41,214 nt of DNA from Yoonia sp. (GTDB taxonomy: Bacteria; Pseudomonadota; Alphaproteobacteria; Rhodobacterales; Rhodobacteraceae), in NCBI RefSeq assembly GCF_030731595.1, contig NZ_JANQTS010000085.1:1-41214 (forward strand). Direction: 5' to 3'. Position 1 is the first letter of the stretch. Every line of letters starts with the position of its first letter. Positions 32,638 through 40,608 of this stretch are shown here, in pieces. Below the pieces are notes generated by a model. It had not been told where the DNA came from and did not search any database. It was given only the letters and a program-made list of their open reading frames with translations. Both the position numbers and the translations under genes were made by a program.

Positions 32638-35018
32638 CGCAGGCGACTCTCTTGGCACTTCTGTCGCATTGGTGGCGCAATCCGCTGCAATTGTTCACGC
32701 TGCTGGCGGGTCTGGCGCTGGCCACGGCGCTTTGGTCTGGTGTGCAGGCCGTGAATGCAGAGGCCCGGGCAAGCTATGACGCAGCCGCCGCCACCTTGGG
32801 CGAGGCGCAGTATGAGCGGCTCGTGCGTCCTGACGGGCAGCCGATGGCTCAAGCGACCTATGTTGCGTTGCGCAGGGCGGGATGGCTGGTCAGCCCTGTG
32901 GTGCAGGGTCGTTTGGAGGGCGTGCGGATCGTCGGTATTGAACCGCTGACTGCACCGGGCGGGATCGGTCCCGTCGCTCCGCAAGAGGGTGCTGATTTCG
33001 GCAGTTTCCTGACGGGCGAAGGCCAGTTGTTTGCCAATGCTGAAACCGCAGCGCGTCTGCCGGATCTTGATGTGATCATCAGCCCCGATATCGCGCCGGG
33101 CACGGCTGTCACGGATATCGGAGTCGCGCAACGCCTCTTGGGTAAAGCCGATCTGATTGACAGCCTGATCGTCTTGCCAGCACAACCCAGAACCCGCGTC
33201 CCGCTTGCCGAGATTGCCGCCGACCTGACGCGCCAGCCAGCACAGGGCGGCAGTGATATCGGGCGGCTGACAGACAGTTTTCACCTGAACCTGACTGCTT
33301 TTGGGTTGCTGTCTTTTGCGGTCGGCATCTTTATCGTCAACGGTGCCATCGGTCTGGCCTTCGAACAGCGCCGCCCTGTCGTGCGGACGATGCGTGCCTT
33401 GGGGCTGCCCTTGCGCCGCTTGATCCTTTTGATGGGGGCAGAGCTGATGATCTTTGCACTGATCGCCGGGATCATCGGGGTGGCTTTGGGCTATGTGATT
33501 GCGGCCCTTTTGCTGCCGGATGTCGCGGCAACATTGCGGGGCCTTTACGGGGCGGATGTGTCTGGCACATTGCAATTGCGTCCGTCTTGGTGGCTGTCGG
33601 GCTTGGCCATCGCGCTGGGTGGGACCGCATTGGCCGCGAGTGGCGCGCTTTCTCAACTGGCCCGGATGCCGCTGTTGGCCGCAGCGCAGCCCCGTGCACT
33701 GGCCATGGCCGCAGGACGACGGGCCAGACTGCAGGGGTATGCTGCGCTCGTTCTGCTTGTCCTCTCGGCGATCCTTATGGTCACCGCCGAAGGGCTGATC
33801 GGTGGTTTTGGGTTGCTCGCGGGCTTGCTGATCGGTGCCGCACTGGCGCTGCCGCTCTTGCTCGACGCATGCCTTAACCTGATGAGCAAGGCTGCCAAAT
33901 CGGTGACAGCCCAATGGTTCTGGGCGGATACGCGCCAGCAACTTCCCGGTCTGTCCTTGGCACTGATGGCGCTCTTGTTGGCGATGGCTGCAAATGTGGG
34001 CGTGTCGACGATGGTCTCAAGCTTCCGGCTGACATTTACGGACTTTCTCGATCAACGCCTCGCCTCAGAGCTTTACGTGCGCACCGATGATGCGGCACAG
34101 GCAGCTGGGCTGATCGGGTTTGCCAAGGATCGGGTCGATGCGATCCTGCCCATCCAAAGCACACAGACCACTGTGGCAGGCCAACCCACCGAAGTTTTCG
34201 GCGCGCGCGACCACGCCACCTACCGCGATTTCTGGGTGTTTCTGCAAAGTACAGATGATGCCTGGGGCACGACCTTTGCGGGCCGGACCGTTTTGATCAA
34301 CGAACAGCTTTCGCGCCGCGCGGGGCTGGATGTGGGCGATACGATGACCCTGCAGGACAGGGACTTTCAGATCGCGGGCGTCTATGGTGACTATGGCAAC
34401 CCCATCGGACAGGCGGTGCTGGGTGAGGCAATCTTTGGCATGCTCTACCCCGACGTTGCGCCGCGAAATTACGGGCTGCGCATGCCGCCAGAAGACGTGC
34501 CCGATTTCGTTGCAGGGCTTGAAGCCGCGACAGGTATTCCCGCGACACAGACAATCAATCAGGCAGGGATCAAATCGATCTCGCTCGCGATCTTCGAGCG
34601 GACCTTTACAGTCACAACCGCCCTGAACATCCTGACGCTGGCTGTGGCAGGCTTTGCGATCCTCATGAGTCTGCTGACCCTTGCCAGCATGCGCGTCCCG
34701 CAATTGGCGCCCGCTTGGGCGATGGGGATGACACGCCGCCAGATTGGCTGGCTGGAACTGCTGCGCGCCGTGATGCTGGCCTTGCTGACGGCGCTTGTGG
34801 CTTTGCCCTTGGGGCTGGCGCTGGCATGGGCCTTGCTTGCAGTGGTCAATGTGGCCGCATTCGGGTGGCAATTGCCGATGTATCTTTTCCCCGCAGACTA
34901 TGCCCGGCTTGGGGTGTTCGCTTTGCTAGCTGCGGCTTTGGCCGCATTGTGGCCCGCGCTGCGGCTTGCGCGCACACCGCCTGCTGATTTGCTGAAGGTG
35001 TTTTCCAATGAACGTTAA
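32634..35018 (+). CDS. FtsX-like ABC permease
   Basis: 794 residues. One helix near 17-36, a large extracytoplasmic domain (about 40-215), an FtsX-like four-helix core (about 222-420), a second extracytoplasmic stretch (about 450-650) and a final FtsX-like three-helix block (about 660-775). This duplicated layout is found in the AttF/AttG and MacB/LolC-like long permeases. It does not transport small solutes through a classical channel; it would move or release a lipid, lipoprotein or peptide, or do mechanical work on the envelope. 11-base overlap with the AttH-like gene. Confidence 0.9.
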   Translation: MTQATLLALLSHWWRNPLQLFTLLAGLALATALWSGVQAVNAEARASYDAAAATLGEAQYERLVRPDGQPMAQATYVALRRAGWLVSPVVQGRLEGVRIVGIEPLTAPGGIGPVAPQEGADFGSFLTGEGQLFANAETAARLPDLDVIISPDIAPGTAVTDIGVAQRLLGKADLIDSLIVLPAQPRTRVPLAEIAADLTRQPAQGGSDIGRLTDSFHLNLTAFGLLSFAVGIFIVNGAIGLAFEQRRPVVRTMRALGLPLRRLILLMGAELMIFALIAGIIGVALGYVIAALLLPDVAATLRGLYGADVSGTLQLRPSWWLSGLAIALGGTALAASGALSQLARMPLLAAAQPRALAMAAGRRARLQGYAALVLLVLSAILMVTAEGLIGGFGLLAGLLIGAALALPLLLDACLNLMSKAAKSVTAQWFWADTRQQLPGLSLALMALLLAMAANVGVSTMVSSFRLTFTDFLDQRLASELYVRTDDAAQAAGLIGFAKDRVDAILPIQSTQTTVAGQPTEVFGARDHATYRDFWVFLQSTDDAWGTTFAGRTVLINEQLSRRAGLDVGDTMTLQDRDFQIAGVYGDYGNPIGQAVLGEAIFGMLYPDVAPRNYGLRMPPEDVPDFVAGLEAATGIPATQTINQAGIKSISLAIFERTFTVTTALNILTLAVAGFAILMSLLTLASMRVPQLAPAWAMGMTRRQIGWLELLRAVMLALLTALVALPLGLALAWALLAVVNVAAFGWQLPMYLFPADYARLGVFALLAAALAALWPALRLARTPPADLLKVFSNER

Positions 35019-36036
35019 AGCCTTGCTGCTTCTTTGCTGGATGCCGTGTGTTGCAACCGCCCAAGGCTTTGCTGGCCTTGGCACCGAGGTTGACGGGTTT
35101 TCGGTCCCGCAGCCAAATCCAACCTTTCATTTCCCTTCAGATCATGGTGCGCATCCTGAATACCGGATCGAATGGTGGTATCTCACAGCCAACCTGACGG
35201 CCGCAGATGGCACGCCTTACGGGCTACAATGGACCTTGTTCCGGTCGGCCCTTGCACCAGAGACAGGCGCAGGCTGGAGCGCGCCACAGCTTTGGATGGG
35301 CCACGCGGCAGTGACAACGCCGGACAACCACTATGTCAGCGAACGGCTGGCACGGGGTGGGATCGGTCAGGCTGGCGTGACCGCTGAACCCTTTGAGGCC
35401 TGGATCGACGACTGGGTGCTGCAAGGCGACTGGCAAACCATGCAGATGACCGCCAGCGCCCCCGATTTCGCCTATGACATGGCTTTGACCGCCAAAGGGC
35501 CGCTCGTGTTTCATGGAGAAGGGGGGTATTCGGTCAAATCTGCGGCCGGGCAAGCGTCTTATTACTATTCCCAACCGTTCTTCGCCATCACAGGCACGCT
35601 GCAACTACCCGAAGGGGATATTGCCGTCACCGGAAACGCATGGCTTGACCGGGAATGGTCGTCGCAACCTCTGGCGGATAATCAAACGGGCTGGGACTGG
35701 TTCTCATTGTCCTTTGATGACGGGGCCAAACTGATGGGGTTTCGTTTGCAGCAGACCGATGGGGAAAACTTCACCTCGGCCACTTGGATCATGCCTGACG
35801 GTACCACCACGGCCTACGCAGACGGGGCTTTGACCGCGACGCCCTTGGCGACAAATGCAGATGATGTTCCTGTGCGCTGGCGGGTTGAATTGCCCGCGCG
35901 TGGCCTTGATGTGACCGTCGCCGCGATCAACGATAACGCATGGATGACGACAAGCGTACCCTATTGGGAAGGGCCCGTGACCGTGACGGGCAGCCATGCG
36001 GGCATCGGGTATCTGGAGATGACAGGCTATGAATAA
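35008..36036 (+). CDS. AttH/lipocalin-like (CrtC-related) secreted protein
   Basis: 342 residues. Signal peptide about 1-19, then two lipocalin-like barrels as in AttH. The N-terminal domain carries the family motif RIEWWYLTANL (54-64), LWMGHAAVT and the C-terminal one GNAWLDREWSSQ (conserved W-x-D-x-E-W-S), GWDWFSLSF and ATWIMPDGT. AttH-like proteins share the fold of carotenoid 1,2-hydratase CrtC, and in Vibrio the gene sits with ABC genes (attEFGH). Placed after the permease with an 11-base overlap, it is the likely periplasmic or exported partner. The substrate is unknown, possibly a lipid. Confidence 0.85.
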   Translation: MNVKALLLLCWMPCVATAQGFAGLGTEVDGFSVPQPNPTFHFPSDHGAHPEYRIEWWYLTANLTAADGTPYGLQWTLFRSALAPETGAGWSAPQLWMGHAAVTTPDNHYVSERLARGGIGQAGVTAEPFEAWIDDWVLQGDWQTMQMTASAPDFAYDMALTAKGPLVFHGEGGYSVKSAAGQASYYYSQPFFAITGTLQLPEGDIAVTGNAWLDREWSSQPLADNQTGWDWFSLSFDDGAKLMGFRLQQTDGENFTSATWIMPDGTTTAYADGALTATPLATNADDVPVRWRVELPARGLDVTVAAINDNAWMTTSVPYWEGPVTVTGSHAGIGYLEMTGYE

Positions 36037-36586
36037 CTGGTTCGAAACATCCCAAGGCATATGGACCAAGGTCTGGAGCACGCTGGGTCGTGGTGTCGCC
36101 GACGCCAAGCACCCCGCACGCAGACCGACCTTTGCCACTGTATCACCCGACGGATGGCCCGAAGCGCGCACAGTTGTCTTGCGCAGTGCTGACCCTGACA
36201 GCGCACAGGTGACAGTCCACACAGATCTCTTTTCCGACAAGATCGAAAGCCTGCGCGCGACCCCGCGCGCGGCATTGCATATCTGGGACGCCAAGCAAGA
36301 CCTGCAAATCAGGTTGCAGGCCGAGGTCGCGATTCTGTCAGGTCCGCAAACCCGCGCCCTGTGGGACAAAATCCCCGATCACGCGCAACAGTCCTATGGC
36401 GTCACGCCACCGCCGGGCACACCGATTGACGCAGCACTTGCCTACAAAAAAGACCCTGATCCAGAGACATTCGCCATTCTTGAGTGTCGCGTGACCCATA
36501 TTGACGCGGTCCACCTCGGGACAGACCATCGGCGTATCCGTTTCTCACGTCTGGGTCATTGGCACGGGCAGTGGCTTTCCCCTTAG
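36029..36586 (+). CDS. Pyridoxamine 5'-phosphate oxidase-like FMN-binding split-barrel protein
   Basis: 185 residues. ARRPTFATVSPDGWPEARTVVLRS and TDLFSDKIESLRATPRAALHIWD are the FMN-binding split-barrel motifs (PPOX, Alr4036-like group). It overlaps the AttH-like gene by 8 bases and precedes selD by 24. It lacks the full PdxH C-terminal signature I would expect, so a role in vitamin B6 synthesis is not supported; an FMN- or heme-linked redox role is more likely. Confidence 0.78.
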   Translation: MNNWFETSQGIWTKVWSTLGRGVADAKHPARRPTFATVSPDGWPEARTVVLRSADPDSAQVTVHTDLFSDKIESLRATPRAALHIWDAKQDLQIRLQAEVAILSGPQTRALWDKIPDHAQQSYGVTPPPGTPIDAALAYKKDPDPETFAILECRVTHIDAVHLGTDHRRIRFSRLGHWHGQWLSP

Positions 36587-36610
36587 GCTGACGCCCGCTA
36601 CAAGGCATCT

Positions 36611-38707
36611 ATGAACAGTTTGCCTCTCACCCGTGATCTTGTCCTTATCGGGGGCGGTCATACCCATGCGCTGGTCCTGCGGAGTTGGGGGATGAACCCG
36701 CTGCCGGGCGTGCGGGTGACCGTAATCAATCCCGGACCAACGGCGCCCTATTCGGGCATGCTGCCGGGGTTTGTCGCCGGGCATTATACGCGCGACGAGC
36801 TGGACATTGATCTGGTGAAACTGGCCCGTTTTGCAGGGGCGCGCATGATCAATGGTTATGCGACAGGCATTGATATCGCGGCAAAGACGATCACAGTCGC
36901 AGGTAGACCACCCATCGCTTATGATGTGGCAGCGGTAGACGTGGGGATCACTTCGGCGATGCCGCAGCTTCCCGGCTTTACCGCGCATGGGGTCCCGGCC
37001 AAGCCTTTGGGGGCCTTCGCCTCTCGCTGGGATGCATTCCGGAACAGTGCGGAAGAGCCACAGATAGCGATCATCGGCGGAGGTGTGGCGGGGGCTGAAC
37101 TGGCGATGGCCATGGCCCATGCCTTGCGCTTCAAAAAGCCGACCGTGAAACTGATCGACCGCAGCCGCGTGTTGATGGCTTTGGGTTACAAGGCCCGCCA
37201 GATGATGTTGGCCGCTTTGACATCTGCCGAGGTCGAGATCGTCGAAAACGCCGAAGTCACCGAGATTTTCGCCCAAGGTGTGGTTTTGCGCGACGGTCGC
37301 ACCATCCGCAGCGATTTCACGACCGGTGCCGCAGGGGCCAAGCCGCACGACTGGATCGCCGAAACCGGGCTTGCCTTGCATGAAGGTTTCATCACCGTGG
37401 ATGCAAACCTGCAATCCAGCACGTCGGATGTCTTTGCGGTGGGTGACTGCGCGCACCTGAGCCATGATCCACGGCCCAAGGCCGGTGTCTATGCCGTACG
37501 CGAGGCCCCTGTGCTGTTTGACAATCTGCGGGCGGTCCTGTCGGGCGGCGCACTCCGCCCTTATAAGCCGCAGCGCGATTATCTTAAACTGGTGTCCTTG
37601 GGCGGCAAATCCGCCTTGGCAGAGAAATTCGGCACCGCGCGGCAAGGCCCGCTCTTGTGGAAGCTCAAAGACTATATCGACCGCAAGTTCATGACCCAGT
37701 TCGACAGCCTGCCCGTCATGGAGCCCCCGAAACTGCCCCGCACCACTGCCCTTGGCCTCAAAGAGGCACTGGGTGACAAGCCGATGTGCGGCGGTTGCGG
37801 AGCCAAGGTGGGCCGCGCGGCATTGCAGCATGTGCTGGTTGATCAATTCGGCGATGATGCAGCCACCGTGCAGCCCGGTCAGGTGATGAGCACCGACCAT
37901 TTGCGCGCCTTGACGCTTGATCCCGTGTTTATGACCCGCATTGCCGCGATCCACGCGCTGGGCGATATCTGGGCGATGGGGGCCGCCCCGCAGGCTGCAA
38001 CCGCCAGCCTGATCCTTCCGCGCATGTCGGCGGCACTGCAAGAGCGCACAATGTCTGAAATCATGACAACGGCGGCGGCGGTCTTTGCGCAAGCGGGCGG
38101 CAAAATCATCGGTGGCCATTCGTCCTTGGGGGCTGAACTGACCATCGGGTTCACCGTCACTGGCCTGACGAAATCTCCCATCACGCTGGCGGGGGCCAAG
38201 CCGGGTGACAAGATCATCCTGACCAAACCCATCGGCAGTGGCACGATCATGGCCGCGGAAATGGCGGGAAAGGCCAAAGGGGCCGATGTGATCGCCTGTC
38301 TGGAGTTGATGGTGCAGGATCAGGCGAAAGCGTCGCAAATTCTTGGCGAAGCCCATGCGATGACCGATGTCACAGGCTTTGGGTTGGCGGGACATTTGCG
38401 CGGGATCTGTGATGCGTCGGGTGTCGGGGCGGCCTTGCGGCTTGCCGATATCCCTGTGATGCAAGGGGCAGCGCGGCTGTCTGAAAAGGGCATTCGGTCC
38501 ACACTATATGAAGATAACCGGCTGGGTGCCGGTCCGATCAAAGGGGCATCTTTTGATCTGCTGTTTGATCCGCAGACCGCAGGCGGTCTTTTGGCTGCTG
38601 TCGCATCTCGGTCGGCGGCAGGGGTGTTGAAAGCGCTACAAAAGGCTGGCTATCAGGCAGCCATCATCGGCGAAATCACCCAAGAGCTTGCGATCACAAC
38701 CGACTAA
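36611..38707 (+). CDS. selD: FAD-dependent oxidoreductase-SelD fusion (selenide, water dikinase)
   Basis: 698 residues. Residues about 1-370 are a NDH-2/YkgC-type FAD/NAD(P)-binding module: LVLIGGGHTHALVL, PYSGMLPGFVAGHY, IIGGGVAGAELAMAMA and VFAVGDCAHL. Residues about 385-698 are selenophosphate synthetase: CGGCGAKVG with C396 at the catalytic Cys position (C17 of E. coli) and K399 at K20, then DDAATVQP, the ATP-binding GGHSSLGAE, KPIGSGTIMAAEM, and DVTGFGLAGHL. Cys is used, not selenocysteine. The flavin domain may reduce or deliver selenium. The gene ends 14 bases inside the end of convergent mnmH, which uses selenophosphate. Confidence 0.93.
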   Translation: MNSLPLTRDLVLIGGGHTHALVLRSWGMNPLPGVRVTVINPGPTAPYSGMLPGFVAGHYTRDELDIDLVKLARFAGARMINGYATGIDIAAKTITVAGRPPIAYDVAAVDVGITSAMPQLPGFTAHGVPAKPLGAFASRWDAFRNSAEEPQIAIIGGGVAGAELAMAMAHALRFKKPTVKLIDRSRVLMALGYKARQMMLAALTSAEVEIVENAEVTEIFAQGVVLRDGRTIRSDFTTGAAGAKPHDWIAETGLALHEGFITVDANLQSSTSDVFAVGDCAHLSHDPRPKAGVYAVREAPVLFDNLRAVLSGGALRPYKPQRDYLKLVSLGGKSALAEKFGTARQGPLLWKLKDYIDRKFMTQFDSLPVMEPPKLPRTTALGLKEALGDKPMCGGCGAKVGRAALQHVLVDQFGDDAATVQPGQVMSTDHLRALTLDPVFMTRIAAIHALGDIWAMGAAPQAATASLILPRMSAALQERTMSEIMTTAAAVFAQAGGKIIGGHSSLGAELTIGFTVTGLTKSPITLAGAKPGDKIILTKPIGSGTIMAAEMAGKAKGADVIACLELMVQDQAKASQILGEAHAMTDVTGFGLAGHLRGICDASGVGAALRLADIPVMQGAARLSEKGIRSTLYEDNRLGAGPIKGASFDLLFDPQTAGGLLAAVASRSAAGVLKALQKAGYQAAIIGEITQELAITTD

Positions 38708-39746
38708 GCGCGGCCGCGATTGCATCAGCTGCATACTCTTGCCCGCTATCATCCAGCGTCTGAACGCTGATGTCCGCCAAGACGTCACGCGCATCAATGC
38801 GCCGTGATTTGGAATAGGACGGGTCATAGTGATCGACCATCAGCGCATGCGACAGATCTACCAAAGCACCTTGGCGCGACAGGTCAATCCAGCGATCGAC
38901 CACAGCATGGCCTCGGACCCTGCGCAATGGGTCCAGTTTGGCCGCAACAACAGCAGGGTCGATGATCACATCGCGGTATGCTCGGGCCAGATACCGGGCG
39001 CGGGCTTGCAGCGGCGCCTGTAGCATGATGCGCGGCGCAGCCAGCATATTTGCCCAAACCCCGGAGGGCAGGATAATCCGCCCGATCTTGCTGCTTTCAG
39101 CTTCCACGATCACGGGACGAGAGGGGTCAAGCCCGTGCAAGACCGCAGCCAATGCCGTCTCGAACGCCTTTTGCGCAGGTTGGCCGCCGGGCATTTCTCC
39201 CAGCAATGACCCACGATGCTGCGCGAGCCCTTCAAGGTCGATCACTTGTACGCCACGGGCGGCCAGACGGGGTAGAATCTCGGTCTTTGCAGTCCCGGTG
39301 TAGCCATCCAGCAGGACAAAGCGGTGGGGCAAAGGATCATCATAAAGTGCAGTCTTCACCAGACGCCGAAAGGAGGTATAGCCGCCCTGTACCTTTTCGG
39401 CGCGCCAGCCGATTTCGGACAGTAGCGTTGTAAACACGCCAGAGCGTTGCCCGCCACGCCAGCAATAGACCAAGGGCCGCCAGCTTCCATCCTTGTCGCG
39501 CAGGGGACCGTCAACATGGTCCGCCACATTGCGCACCACCATGCCAGCGCCTTTCTTGCGCGCGTCAAAGGCGCTGACCTGCTTGTAAATCGTTCCGATT
39601 TCGGCCCGTTGCGCATTGTCCAACGCGGGAAGGTTGATGGCCCCCGGAATGTGGTCCTCTGCGAACTCCGCAGGCGAGCGGACGTCGATCACGGTATCAA
39701 AACCGTGGTTAAGGATGGCGTGAAGGCTGGTGAAGTTCTGGGCCAT
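38694..39746 (-). CDS. mnmH: tRNA 2-selenouridine synthase MnmH (SelU)
   Basis: 350 residues. N-terminal rhodanese domain with catalytic Cys95 in VYCWRGGQRSG, preceded by DVRSPAEFAEDHIPGAIN; then a P-loop domain with Walker A GYTGTAKT (148-155). MnmH converts 2-thiouridine at the tRNA wobble position to 2-selenouridine using selenophosphate from SelD. ATG 39746 is preceded by AGGGCAAGG. It is convergent with selD and shares 14 bases of 3' end. Confidence 0.95.
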   Translation of the reverse strand: MAQNFTSLHAILNHGFDTVIDVRSPAEFAEDHIPGAINLPALDNAQRAEIGTIYKQVSAFDARKKGAGMVVRNVADHVDGPLRDKDGSWRPLVYCWRGGQRSGVFTTLLSEIGWRAEKVQGGYTSFRRLVKTALYDDPLPHRFVLLDGYTGTAKTEILPRLAARGVQVIDLEGLAQHRGSLLGEMPGGQPAQKAFETALAAVLHGLDPSRPVIVEAESSKIGRIILPSGVWANMLAAPRIMLQAPLQARARYLARAYRDVIIDPAVVAAKLDPLRRVRGHAVVDRWIDLSRQGALVDLSHALMVDHYDPSYSKSRRIDARDVLADISVQTLDDSGQEYAADAIAAALSRL

Positions 39747-39807
39747 CCTTGCCCTCTACGCCAGTTGATCAGCGGGCAAAAGGGGGATCATGGTTTGCGT
39801 GGCATGG

Positions 39808-40596
39808 TCACGGGGTCAGCGGCACCCGCCCCCTGCCGGTCAAGACCCAGCACTGGCGCCCTTCAAAGACAGCCGGCACCAGCGGGCGAAAATATCCGGC
39901 CCCGCCGTCCAGATCGACCCGATTGCCAAAGTGTTGCGGGTAATCGAGTGCTGTATGCCCGTGCACGACCAGTTTTCCAAAGTCGTGGCCGTTGTCCAAG
40001 AAACCCTCCCTGATCCAGATCAGGTCTTCGGGGTCTTGTTGGTCAACCGCCAAACCCGGACGCAGGCCTGCGTGCACAAACAAAAGCGCGTCCGTTTCAT
40101 GCCAGAGTGGCAGCGCATCGAGAAAATCCAGATGCCCTTTGGGGACGGCTTCCTGCGCCAAACCTTGCAGCGCGTTCTTGTCGACTGGCCCGTCTGGTCC
40201 GTCAAACTGTGCCAGACATTCCCGCCCATTGATCCGTTCGGGTGCGAAATGCATGGCACCGGCTACTCCGTAAGAGGACAGGGTCGCAGCACCCCCAAGA
40301 CGCGGGTTGAGCCAACTGATGCCGGATTTCACCCGCGCGTCATGCTCTGTGCCGTTGCGGACAAAACGGGTGAACAGCCGATCATGATTGCCTTTGATAA
40401 AGGTCCAATTGCGCCCTGCATCCCGCCCCGCAATCAGCGTGTCGATCACGGCCCGACTGTCGGGGCCGCGATCTGTGTAGTCGCCCAAGAACACGATCTG
40501 CGCATCAGGGCCGCCGTCCGCTGCAATCAGCGCAAGCGCGCGATCCAGCATCTCTTTTTGGCCGTGAATGTCGCCGATGGCGTAGACGGGTGTCAT
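39808..40596 (-). CDS. Metallophosphoesterase (PP2A/PrpA-like serine/threonine phosphatase fold)
   Basis: 262 residues. GDIHG near residue 8-12, GDYTDRGPDS about 38-47, GNHDRL near 69-74, and later LFVHAGLRPG and VVHGHTALDYP carry the metal-ligand His and Asp residues of the calcineurin-type superfamily. Family members cut phosphoprotein or diadenosine polyphosphate; the substrate is not clear. It follows serA by 12 bases and precedes mnmH by 61 bases on the same strand, so the three may be one operon. Confidence 0.88.
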   Translation of the reverse strand: MTPVYAIGDIHGQKEMLDRALALIAADGGPDAQIVFLGDYTDRGPDSRAVIDTLIAGRDAGRNWTFIKGNHDRLFTRFVRNGTEHDARVKSGISWLNPRLGGAATLSSYGVAGAMHFAPERINGRECLAQFDGPDGPVDKNALQGLAQEAVPKGHLDFLDALPLWHETDALLFVHAGLRPGLAVDQQDPEDLIWIREGFLDNGHDFGKLVVHGHTALDYPQHFGNRVDLDGGAGYFRPLVPAVFEGRQCWVLTGRGRVPLTP

Positions 40597-40608
40597 GAGC
40601 CGCGCCGA

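Noticed and set aside
32625-33941. Long minus-strand open frame of 438 codons opposite the FtsX-like permease
   Set aside because: Rich in Arg, Gln and His without a recognisable domain; the plus strand encodes a full permease.
36545-38464. Long minus-strand open frame of 639 codons opposite selD
   Set aside because: It mirrors selD, whose family motifs are complete. It is rich in His, Arg and Gly, has no domain and no ribosome binding site. It is a high-G+C shadow.
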